In this document: one piece after another, positions 24,536 through 35,508 of the stretch | Position numbering within the stretch: the first letter of the stretch is position 1 | Layout: every line of letters begins with the position of its first letter | NCBI RefSeq assembly: GCF_008831285.2 | Contig: NC_045142.1 | Location: 4,779,501 to 4,843,500 of the forward strand | Reading direction: 5' to 3' | From: Nymphaea colorata | Taxonomy: Eukaryota > Streptophyta > Magnoliopsida > Nymphaeales > Nymphaeaceae | DNA length: 64,000 bases | Program-made: the position numbers and the translations under genes | Notes under the pieces: generated by a model | The model's database searches: none | What the model saw: only the letters and a program-made list of their open reading frames with translations | Told to the model about the DNA's origin: nothing

Positions 24536-26949
24536 ACAATATAGCCGTCATGTTTTTTAGTTTGTCTATTCAAAGAGAAAGTAGGATGGCTTAGAGAAGT
24601 TATATAGTCACCCCACTTACTTTAGTTTTATTTTTGTATTGCCCACCAAAGATGTCGGTCGGGGTCCACTGAAGTTATTGTTTGCCAGGTTCCTACAACA
24701 AATCAAGGGAAATCCTTTCATAATAATGGATAAATGGAGGTTAAACCACACTTGCAGATTCACATTGTGCGATGCACTCAAATGACAGTAACAAAAGATT
24801 CAGCAGACTCTATTTCTTCATAACCAGATACGTGGACTCCTAATTCTTTGTAAGAACATGTGAAACTTTCCACAAGAAGTGCAGATATCAATTGATTAAT
24901 GACCCACAGAGAGGGTTGAGAAACAAGTTCAATGAATAGAAGAACACACATTAGGTCCTAGCACATCATGCATTTGACAAGCTTCAACTCAGCTGTTGTT
25001 TAAGCAGTCTCGGTTCATCTAAGTGAGAAAGTTAGCATGTCCTTATGAATTTCGGAAACTATGACAAGCAATCCCGTCTGGTTAGCTGAATCAAAACTCA
25101 CCTTGTCCATCTCAAGCATGATCTTCAAGTCACCAGTTCTCCGTTACTTCATAAGCTTAAATGGGAGGGCTAGCTTAAGGTTACATAAAAAGGTAGGTAA
25201 CAAACAAGTTGAAAAAAAATGATGTATGCGACAACTAATTAATTCATACTTGATTTACTAGTCTACTGAGCAGGTTGTGTCGAACAATTAGCATAAAATT
25301 GCAATGCGCTTTTTTATATTTTACTAGGTGTTTTTATCCCCAGTACACCCTCTCTTCTTCCAGCCATGAAGCATAACAAGCTTCTAATAACATGGCGCCA
25401 CTGTGAATATTCCGCCTGAACACTCTTCGAGGGCCCCTTCATTTGTCATGGTTTCCATTTAACATGCTTCATTACAATTAGACAAAGGAACAAGTTTATT
25501 TCTAAACAAGTTATTAAAAGTGAATCATTCAATAATAAAAATTCTTTAGACTTGAACTAATGGAAAGGCAATTTTAAGGAGAACTGGCTTCCACAATTTT
25601 AAATTTCCAAGTGTGAACTCACAACTCTTTCAAGTTAGGAAATGCTCCCCAGAAGTCTGGAATCTTCCCACTCAAACTGTTGTTACTTAGATCACTGCAA
25701 AATTACAGTTGGCATCTAATGAAACTCTATGTAATTAATTAAACAATTGAAAACCAGCCAGACATGACTCTGTTTTAGTACTCACATTATCTGAAGGGCA
25801 TTCAAGCCGCTGAAGTCTACAAGTGTGCCGTTCAAGCCTGGCCCATTAAGATGCCTAGAAAAGGAAGGAAAATGAAAAAGAATTACAAAAAGATGTCAAT
25901 GAGATCATCAATATACTAACCTTGCGTATGAGTTAGAAGAAAAAAAACTGCATGGGTGGATCTAAATCATTGACCAATATATTCATCCGAGTTTCAACTG
26001 TACTAAAATGGTATACTGTTAGAACTCATAATTCAACAAAACTATGTTGTTTTAAAAAATATGATGTGATTATAAATGTTTTTAGATCTAGCAGCATAAC
26101 ATTAGACATAATCATGCCATGTTTTTTGAAATAAGAACATCGCATTGTTTGATAATGTTTTATAGGAAGACGTGTTCCAAGGACACAATGTTCATGCCTT
26201 CTAAAGAAAAAGGGACTTGGATCCTACGGTTGCGTCCTACTTACAGTTTAGTGACACGTGGTTGTTTTTCAGCATCGCATTGTTTGTTAATGTTCACTCC
26301 CAATTGAACCCTTGGGGAAGGCATGGATCACCTGTCCACAATTGAAGTTGTTGATATCGACCTCGTAGCACCTCCAACGCGTCCACTGCAAACCATTTTT
26401 ACAAAAACAGCATTTTGTTCTCGTGAAAAGAAATGATAAAAAAGGATCTACAGCATCCACAATTTAAAACACACCGGAAACCAGTAATTTCTTTTGCATT
26501 TCCCTAGAAACAATTTATTTGTAAAGAAAAAACGAAAACCGTATTACCACTTTGTCTTGCTTTTAAAACGAGGCAAGAATTCAGCAACAAAAAGAACTTG
26601 TATTTATCTGTGTTTCTCTGATGTGAAAATGCATTAGGTTTTAGGCCACTCAAATAAAGGCCTAAATTTATCGATCGTTGTCCTTCTAGCTAAAATGAAA
26701 AAAAAAAAAGTTGTGAGACTCTTCCTTATGCTTCAACTCAGATGAACAATTGGAGAGCATTGATTTCACGTGTTTCGAGCAAAATTAAGAGTATTTAACT
26801 TAGCATCACTTATTTATAGGTCAAACTGCAAATAAATTGCCCTATGTAATTCTCATATTGATATAAATCATGTAAACGCTAGTAAAGAGCTATCTAATCA
26901 ACATGATCCATGAGTATTGTCTATTATTTTCACTAATTTTATGTGTGCG

Positions 26950-26950
<1 letters not shown>

Positions 26951-26994
<44 letters not shown>

Positions 26995-27015
26995 GAGCGA
27001 GAAAGAGAGAGAGAC
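26951..27015. repeat. GA/CT microsatellite at the exon 3 donor of copy B
   Basis: On the minus strand the exon 3 donor GT is the first dinucleotide of a long GTCTCTCTC tract. Copy A has the same arrangement with a much shorter tract (3857-3872). Confidence 0.9.
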
Positions 27016-27399
27016 CATCATTTTTATTAGTTGCATCAGCGAGTCCTGTCTTCAATTCAAAAAGTTCGATGGCGTTGAGGATCGGAGGAAGGGACGCATC
27101 TGGTGTTTTGACCAAGGAAATTATCGTTCCAGCAGTCAGGTTACGGCCCCGGTTGCGGATAGGAGCACATGACAGGTAAAGAGGGAAGTTGGGGTTGTCG
27201 TTAAGCTTGACGCCATCGAAAAGTAAATCGAACGACCTGCTCTTATTTTGATAAGCTGCCTGTGACACTTCTGAGAAGTAGAAAATGGAGTAAAATTGTG
27301 CAGTATTTGTAACACCAGAATCCGAAGATGGGACAGTCAGTGTCAGGCGCGTCACTGTGATCGATGTTGGTGTTACGGCGTGGACCAGTGCCAGTCCAG

Positions 27400-27747
27400 G
27401 TATTGACGTGGAGTTACTGATGAAGCTCACGTTATCATGAGACACACTACGTACGCCATCAGTTCCATCAACTGGATAAGGATGCCAGTAACGATCGAAA
27501 GGGTCATCAGGGTACCTCCCAACGAAGCAACTGGTGATCAGGCAGTAACGATCATAAGGAGGGAATCATGTGTAATAGTGATGGAACCAAACAAAATCAT
27601 GCACTTGTATTATATATAAATCAGATGATATAAACGCAAAACTGGCAAAATATTCATTCTAAAACCCGCACACCATATGATTTCCCAAGTCACATAGATC
27701 CTCAGGTTAAAAGGACAGCAAACTCGTGGACTTGAACCCAGATAAGA
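27400..27747. repeat. Direct repeat on left side of copia B
   Basis: It contains the 5' part of copy B exon 3 and adjacent intron 2. It matches 32756-33086 apart from a few substitutions and a roughly 20-bp difference near 27560. At about 650 times fewer copies than a satellite and far longer than a 5-bp target duplication, it needs a recombination explanation. Confidence 0.85.
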
Positions 27748-28189
27748 CTTGTCTGCACTTCCTCTTCTTATGCTCCTGTGAATGACACAACACAAGAACA
27801 CAACACACTAATCGAGCACTTGTCTTTACAAGTGATCACAAAGGCATGACACGTGATAAAAGCACACAACACTAAAAATTTCGAGCACACTTGAAATGCT
27901 ATCTCTCACACATTTAGCCAACCCAAAGGGCCATATATATACATGTAAGAAAAAACTGAAAAATAAATGACATTGACTCTTGCTAACTCCACTATGGTCA
28001 TTATGGACATATTAAAAACAGAAAACTGAAAATATAATGACCATATTAAAAACAAAAAACTGAAAATTAAAATAGGCAAGGTGAAGAGGCACATGTCTTG
28101 GAAGGATGGAACTTTTGGAGAACCCAAAAGTTAAACCGTTCACCTTCTTCATAAAGGCAGCTGCATTAATTTTGCATTAACTTTTATCA
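27746..28189 (-). repeat. Copia B 3' LTR, outer end truncated
   Basis: It matches 32297-32755 but begins at GACTTGTCTG, lacking the outermost 16 bp. The junction to copy B intron DNA has a short shared GA. Confidence 0.85.
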
Positions 28190-31100
28190 CTCCCTCTTAA
28201 TGCAAAGTCTGAAACACCAAGGTGAGACCGAAACTTAATAAATTTTAGGTATGAAAGTGCCTTTGTAAATCCATCCACAACTTGCTCATTGGTTGAGCAA
28301 TACTTCAACACAATTTGACCTTTACCAACAATCTCACGAATGAAATGATGACGAAGTTCAATATGTTTTGTCCATCCATGGTAAATCGGATTTCTTGTCA
28401 TTGCTATAGTTGCCTTGTTGTCACAATGAATTGGTGTTCCTTCAGTTTGACTTTGACCAAGATCTTCCAAAACTCGACGCATCCAAATTGCCTGACAAGT
28501 AGCTGCAGATGCAGCAATATACTCCCCTTCTGAAGATGATAATGTCGTCGTACTTTGCTTCTTTGAACACCATGATATAGCACTTGATCCAAGTGTAAAA
28601 ACATAACTGCTTGTGCTCCTTCGATCATCTACAGCTCCTGCCCAGTCACTATCAGTGTAACCAAGTAAGTTAAAACAAACATCTGATTTATACCAAATTC
28701 CATATTCAGTAGTTTCACGGATGTAATGCAAAACACGTTTTGCTGCCCCCAAATGGTGTAATGATGGATTGTGCATGAATCTGGATACCAAGCTGACAAG
28801 TAATAAAATATCTGGTCGTGTATGAGTCAAATACAACAAGCCACCAACTAGACCTCTAAACAATGTTTCATTGGCTTTAGCAGTCCCATCAGACAAAGTC
28901 AACTTTTCACCTGCATTCATAGGAGTAGAGCACGACTTGCAATCTAACATTTTATACTTCTTAAGTAGGCTTAATGCATATTTTTCTTGAGAGATAAAAA
29001 TACCATTATTTGTTTGGACAACTTGAAGACTAAGAAAAAAATGCAATTAACCCAAATCTGTCATTTCAAACTCACTTATCATACTGTCCTTGAATTTTTG
29101 AATTAGCACATCACTTGATCCCATGTAGATAATGTTATCTACATAAACACATGCCACAAGCATATCAATGCCTTCATTTTTCAAGTATAATGTGAGTTCA
29201 CTCTCACAACATCAAAACCCATTTTTATGAAGATATGTGTCAAGCCTCCCATACCATGCTCTTGGTGCTTGCTTGAGGCCATAAAGGGTCTTCTTCAACT
29301 TATACACTTTCTTCTCATGTCCACTTATGACAAAGCCCTGTGGTTGATGTACATATACATCTTCTTCTAAAGCAACATTCAAAAAGGCAGGTTTGACATC
29401 AAATTGAAATACCTTCCATTTTAAGTGAGCTGCAAGTGTCAATACTAGCCTAATAGTCTCAAAACGAGCAACAGGAGAAAAAGTTTCAAAATAATCAATG
29501 TCATATTTTTGTACATACCCTCTGACGACTAGTCTGCCCTTGTATTTTTGCACATCTCCATCAACATTATACTTCAATTTGTAAACCCATTTCACACTTA
29601 TAGGTTCCTTTCCTTGTGGCAAATCTACTAGCTGCCATGTACCATTTCTCTTAATTGTATCGATCTCTTCTTGCATTGTTTTTTCCCATTCTTCTTTAAC
29701 ACATGATGGTTCAGTTACCATAAAAGCAAATGAACAAGAAGCATATATGTCATCTAGAGATCGTACATTTCTTGGTGGAGAAGACCCATCTGTAATTATT
29801 TCTACATCTTCTTCATGATCTGAATTGGTCTCTTTTGAGTGAGTAGCACTTGACGTTCATGCATTTGAGTGAGAAGTTGAATCAACAAATGGAATAAGTT
29901 GTTCTTCTATTATTGTCCACTCCCATGATCCATTCTCATCAAAAATGATATCACGCCGAATAATTAAAGACTTTGTTACTGGATTGTATAGTCTATAACC
30001 TTTTGAGTTATTACTATAACCCACAAAAATACATTTATCACTCTTTTTATCCATTTTGTCTCGACTACTAGAATCAAGCAGAGAGTAGGTAATGCATCCA
30101 AAAACTTTCAAATTACTTACATCAAGTTTTTTATTCCACCATGCTTCATATGGAGTCATATTGCAGACTGCTTTGGTAGGTGATATGTTGAGAAGATACA
30201 TAGCTGTAGCTACTGCTTCAGCCCAAAACTCATTTGGAAGATGCTTCTCATTCAACATGCTACGAGTCATCTCTACCACTGTACGGTTTTTTCTTTCAGC
30301 TACTCTATTTTGTTGAGGAGTTTTTCTTAATGTCAACTGTCTACGTATGTCATGTAATTTGCAAAAATTGTCAAAATCATTTAAAAAAAATTATCCTCCT
30401 CTATCAGTACGAAATTTTTTTATAGGTCGCCCACATTCTTTTTCTGCAAACACTTTAAATTCCTTGAATTTTTCAAAGGCTTCAGATTTTTAACAAGAAA
30501 AAAACACCCAACTCATGCGAGAAAAATCGTCAGTGAATCGTAGAAAATATCTACTATTATTCAGAGATGAAGTTCTTGTTGGTCCACAAATTTCAACATG
30601 CACTAATTCTAAAGGAGTTTTTGCTCTCCATGCTTTCCCATCTGGAAATGGAAGACGATGTTGTTTTCCATATACACATGCTTCACAAATATCTTCATTA
30701 TTGGTAAGACGAGGTAAACAACAACTAATTTTTTCTACCCCAATAACTTCAGTCCATTGTAGTGCAAGTGTCCATATCTTAAGTGTCATAACTTAGACAC
30801 TTAATTCATGTCTGCTACTAAAGCATATGCATCAAAGTATGAAAGCTCGATTAGAAACATTTTGTTCTTTATCATGTGCACTACTATAGGTGGCATGGTA
30901 GAACATTTCTTTTTGATTTCACATACATCATCATGAAATCAAATCAAATATCCTGTTTTGTGCTAACTGTCCAATGCTTAGTAAGTTATATGCTAATCCA
31001 GGTATATAATAAACATCATGTACCAACCTTTTAGTACCACCTTTAATTGATATCTCAATTGTGCCTTTACCATCAATTTGCACCTTTTTGTTGTCTCCAA

Positions 31101-32180
31101 GTCGAACTTGTTGTTTCACCGATTCATCAATGTCACAAAACAAGCCTCTCTTTCCTGTCATATGATTACTGCATTCACTATCTAAAAACCATACATGATC
31201 AATATTTTCATTTGACTCTGTATGAGTAAAAAATAAGTTAACATCTTCTGCTTTCTCTTCTACTACATTAGCTTGTTGTTTTGCTTTATCCCAACAGTAC
31301 GCTTCAGTATTACCATTTCTTTTGCAAAAAACACAATACATGTTTTTGTGGTCATGTTTTTTATTGTTAATGTCACCTCCTTCTGACTTGTTTCTGACTG
31401 CCTCAAATCTTCCTCGTCCACGTCCATGATAGTTACCTCTACCTCCCCCGCGATATGCATTCTTTCGTACAGTTGCTCCCTTTCTCTCTTTGCTAAAGTC
31501 ATCCAACTTTACTTGAGCTTGGAATGCTTGTTCAACACTTTTCTCAGTTGACCTGTTTATTTTTTGTTCATGCGCTAAAAGAGAGCTCAATAATTCATTA
31601 GCAGATTATGCAGTCAAATCCTTATACTCTTCTATAGCTGTAAACACATGATCAAATTTAGGCGGTAAGCTCCTCAATATTTTTTCTACAATTTTCTGGT
31701 TGCTAACAACCTCTCCAAAGGTTTTCATCTCATTTATAATTATGAAAGCTCTTGAAAAAAAATCTTGGACTGATTCATTGTTTTTCATAAACAATGTCTC
31801 AAACTCTTTACGGAGGATTTGGAGTTTCACTGTCATTACCTTCTTATCACCATGATATTCTTGCTTGAGAATAGTCCAAGCTTCATTTGAACTAATAGCA
31901 CCAGCAATTCGAGGAAAGATAGTCTCACTTACAATTTGTTAAATAAAAGCAAGGCTTTTGAATCCTTATTCTGTTGCTCTCTTGATTCAACTATCTTTTC
32001 TCCTTGTTTTGAGCTCTTCGCACTTTCTATATAACCATTTTCAACTAAATCCCAAAGATCATGTGACAAAAAAAAAGTCTTCATTTTTGTGCTCCAAAAA
32101 CCATAATTATCACCACTAAATACAGGTACGAGCGATTGAAAAATATTTGAAGTGGACATACCATTAGCCATAATGAACAA
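28177..32180 (-). pseudogene. Copia B gag-pol, multiply mutated
   Basis: In order on the minus strand: gag start with SGDNYGFWSTKM (32180-31929); gag core (31836-31606); zinc knuckle CVFCKRNGNTEAYC, where the usual His is Asn; protease WFLDSECSNHMTG, where Gly of the DSG-type motif is Glu (31590-30931); gag-pre-integrase CEACVYGKQHRLPF and integrase FTDDFSR (30789-30490); integrase C-terminal part with PQQNRVAERKNRT (30336-29857); reverse transcriptase (29721-29212, [17 protein letters not shown]), broken by a stop, then YVDN where YVDD is expected (about 29125); RNase H (29046-28177, DSDWAG, SSSEGEY, HCDNKATIAM). The lineage resembles Tork/Tnt1-like copia. Active-site and frame damage make it non-functional. 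Confidence 0.85.
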
Positions 32181-32296
32181 AAATTTCTCACAGAAATTTC
32201 GTCGAACAAGTTATGTGTAGACTTTACCTTGGAGGACTCTCTTTTGCACTTTTACCAACAATCACGACAACACAATCGACCTGGCTCTGATACCAC

Positions 32297-32755
32297 TGTT
32301 AGCAAAAGGAATGACTTGTCTGCACTTCCTCTTCTTATGCTCCTGTGAATGACACAACACAAAAACACAACACACTAATCGAGCAATTGTTTCTACAAGT
32401 GATCACAAAGGCATAACACGTGATAAGAGCACACAACACTAAAAATTTGGAGCACACTTGAAATCTTTTCTCTCACACATTTAGCCAACCTAAAGGGCCA
32501 TATATATACATGTAAGAAAAAACTGAAAAATAAATGACATTGAGTCTTGGTAACTCCACTATGGTCATTATGGACATATTAAAAACAGAAAACTGAAAAT
32601 ATAATGACCATATTAAAAACAAAAAACTGAAAATTAAAATAGGCAAGGTGAAGGGGCACATGTCTTGGAACGATGGAACTTTTGGAGAACCCAAAAGTAA
32701 ATCGTTCACCTTCTTCATAAAGGCAGCTGCATTAATTTTGCATTAACTTTTATCA
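32297..32755 (-). repeat. Copia B 5' LTR (459 bp)
   Basis: Bounded by TG on its left and CA on its right as read on the plus strand. Its left edge is one base from the primer-binding site, and its right edge is followed by GTATT of copy B exon 3. Confidence 0.85.
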
Positions 32756-33086
32756 GTATTGACGTGGAGTTACTGATGAAGCTCACGTTATCATGAGACA
32801 CCCTACGTACGCCATCAATTCCATCAACTGGATAAGGATGCCAGTAACGATCGAAAGGGTCATCAGGGTACCTGCCAACAAAGCAACTGGTGATCAGGCA
32901 GTAACGATCATAAGGATGGAATCAAACAAAATCATGCATTTGTATTATATATAAATCAGATGATATAAACACAAAACTGGCAAAATATTCATTCTAAAAT
33001 CCGCACACCATATGATTTCCCAAGTCACATAGATCCTCAGGTTAAAAGGACAGCAAACTCGTGGACTTGAACCCGGATAAGATCGA
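32756..33086 (-). pseudogene. Duplicated 5' part of copy B exon 3 plus intron 2
   Basis: Minus-strand sequence at 32756-32874 repeats the first part of exon 3 (YPDDPFDRYWHPYPVDGIDG) and ends where the copia B LTR begins. The intron that follows continues to exon 2. In this copy the exon is cut off by the retroelement, and the complete exon 3 lies on the other side at 27016-27515. Confidence 0.8.
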
Positions 33087-34674
33087 ACAATGAGATTCAA
33101 TGCATGTGGTGAGTAGTTCCCCTATAGGAGTCCACTTTCTTCCCCCAGGATCTCTTCAGGACAATCGTGAGCCAAGATTGTTTATAGCCACATATCGACG
33201 TTCTAAGTCCTTTCATTATTTGTTTTAGGAAAACATTAACTTGGCAATAAATAAATGAATATATATATAAAGTGAGTGAATGGTGATTTAGCTCATTCAT
33301 AATGACTTAACAATACATCAAAATGGATGGTTGACAGATAAAGATGGAAAAAAAATTATAAATTAATATTATATGATGAAAATATTTTTCACCTTTTTTT
33401 CTCCTTGTTTTTCTTGCATTTCCTCATCACAATAGATCACACACCCCTCATGAATTTTGATACCATTCACGTTTCTATATCCTATGAATAGATTGCATAG
33501 ATTTGTTTTTTCCTTTGGAAGCTTTGTAGTCTCACACATGCATCTATATATACTTTAACTAAATACAACACCATAACTACATTTTCAGAATTTTCATAAT
33601 GGCTAAATTTAAATTTTTGAAAATTCAAGTTATGTTTTATAAACCGCAGTGGGGCCATGGCCCGTGCGCGCAACTAGCCCCCCTGCTCCTAACCCTGAAT
33701 TAAAGCCTACATTCACTGCTACGCGTCAATTAATCTTCTCTCTGTTTGTGAAATTAATCAATAGGAGTCCATTTGTCCAATAATTGTTGCCGACTAGGCT
33801 CTTGATTGGATGAATCAGACGACGGAAAGATTCAGATGAATAAGATGTGAATTGGCGAAAAAAAAATATTTTTTTAAATAATTTGCATAAATTAATTAAA
33901 ACAATAAAATTATGATATTATTGAAAAAAGTATCAAAAGATGGCATGAAAACCCTTCAATCCGCCACCGAATTGAACAAACCTTGCTATTGTCCTGAAAG
34001 CATTAACGCTATGAAGTAAAAATTAACTAAAAAGTATGTATGTGTTTTAACTTTCTAAATCAGGCCGCTTGGATACAGACTCCACCGAATGGGTCAACCT
34101 TAGCTTTTTGAAGTTCACGAATTCTTTTTCTTTACCTTATGAAGTCCTTCACTCCGAAGGCTCTCCTCCACCAATGCAGAAGCACGTCTTCCGTGTCCTC
34201 CGTGTCGTACATTTTGGGCGCAAGTTCCCTGATTTCGAGAACAGAGATGAAGTGTAGATGGTCGGGCGATGTCTGAGCAACACAGACGCTGATGTTGTCC
34301 CTCTTGGGTGCATATATCACTTCCCAATAAAGGGAGGTGTCTAATGAAGCTGTTACGCTGATCCAATGGTTCCCATCAAATTGAAGGTCAAAGGAAGGTG
34401 GCCATGACTTGCTATCGTAGTTGCCATAGAAGAAGGATGCCCTTATCATGTGCTTCCTTCCCCTCGCCACACCTGGTATCACGTAGCAGCTCCTCTTTTG
34501 GGAGGCAAAGTAACGGAGGGTTTGCTCTTCATCGTAGTATGAATTGTTAATCTGGACCTTCGCAGTTTTCCCTATATTAACGTAAACACCGTCGCCGATC
34601 CATTTGATGCCCAGATCGTCCGTGCACGTCGCCCATGGATCTCCACAATCGACGCTCATGAACACTGAGGAAAC

Positions 34675-34955
34675 TATTGGAGAGGAAAATCAGCCAACTA
34701 ATTTTCAGGAATCAAGGATATCTTTCCTTCTATCACAGGATTGTCATTTGGAGAGGAAAATCAGCCAACTGATTTTCAGGAATCAAAGATATCTTCTGTC
34801 ACAGGATTGTAATCTTTCAAATCCCAAAATTCGTGGGATCTGTACATTCCTTTAAAACTTATATAAATACCTCATCATAGACGTAATGAAAATTATCTCT
34901 TTTGGCCCCTTCTTCTTCCTCGTTTCTTTTTCTCTCTTCTCATGATGTCTTCTCA
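34675..34955 (+). repeat. Copia C 5' LTR (281 bp)
   Basis: I count about eight substitutions against the right LTR and no length change, about 3 percent. It is itself built of two diverged copies of a roughly 70-bp unit (starting GGAGAGGAAAA) in its first half. Confidence 0.9.
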
Positions 34956-34979
34956 TGGTATTAGAGCTTGAAAGAAGAG

Positions 34980-35400
34980 GAGAGAAAAGAGATCGCTTAC
35001 CCTGTTGCCATTCTTAGAAAAGGAATCCTACATCGTCGAACGCACGCTCGAGCGCTCTTGCGATCTCATCCGCTCGCTCGAAGGCTCTGCACCCGCTTCT
35101 CGTTCCGTGAGGATTCTGCCATTTTCGCTCGAAGGCTCTCTGCTTGAACTCGAGCGCCGGGCCCGAAGCCCCCGCTTCCCGTCCGCTCCTGCTTGCCGCT
35201 CGAGCCTCCTGCTCGAGCGTCCTTCCTACTCGAGCGTCATCCGCTCGCTCGAAGCTCCGCATTCATTCGCCCTCTCGAGCGCCCAAATCAGCTTCTCATC
35301 CGCTCGAGCGCCCAAATCTGCTGGTTGGGAGGGAGACCGTCCGTCTAGCTCATTGACCGGCTCGTGGACTCTTGAAATTGGAGGTCACACCCCGTAAGTG
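34980..35400 (+). repeat. Copia C leader rich in CGCTCGAGCG-like repeats
   Basis: Between the primer-binding site and the gag start lies a C- and G-rich stretch with many copies of GCTCGAG or GCTCGAA, several as the palindrome CGCTCGAGCG. The composition contrasts strongly with the AT-rich surroundings. Both strands have open frames rich in Ser, Arg, Leu and Glu, which I take as by-products of the repeat. The stretch may affect packaging or translation of the element RNA, but that is inference. Confidence 0.75.
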
Positions 35401-35508
35401 TGCATTTTTATCATTGCAAGAAGGATTCAATTCGGGTTGGATCTGAAGTTCTGTGCACCGTATTAATTTTTCTTGCGCATTCGATATTCTTTGACTATGG
35501 CGACAACT

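Larger units (their letters stand above)
27746..32755 (-). mobile_element. Copia B: nearly full-length Ty1/copia element
   Basis: Minus-strand element of about 5.0 kb. The 5' LTR is at 32297-32755 and the 3' LTR at 27746-28189. The primer-binding site, read on the minus strand as TGGTATCAGAGCCAGG, is at 32280-32295, and the polypurine tract TTAAGAGGGAG is at 28190-28200. LTR ends are TG and CA. The outer 16 bp of the left LTR are missing, and no 5-bp duplication is present, because the left junction is rearranged. It encodes gag, protease, integrase, reverse transcriptase and RNase H in several broken frames. Confidence 0.9.

Noticed and set aside
35005-35397. 130-codon frame upstream of copia C gag
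   Set aside because: The frame is produced by the CTCGAG-like repeat; both strands are open and no domain is visible.
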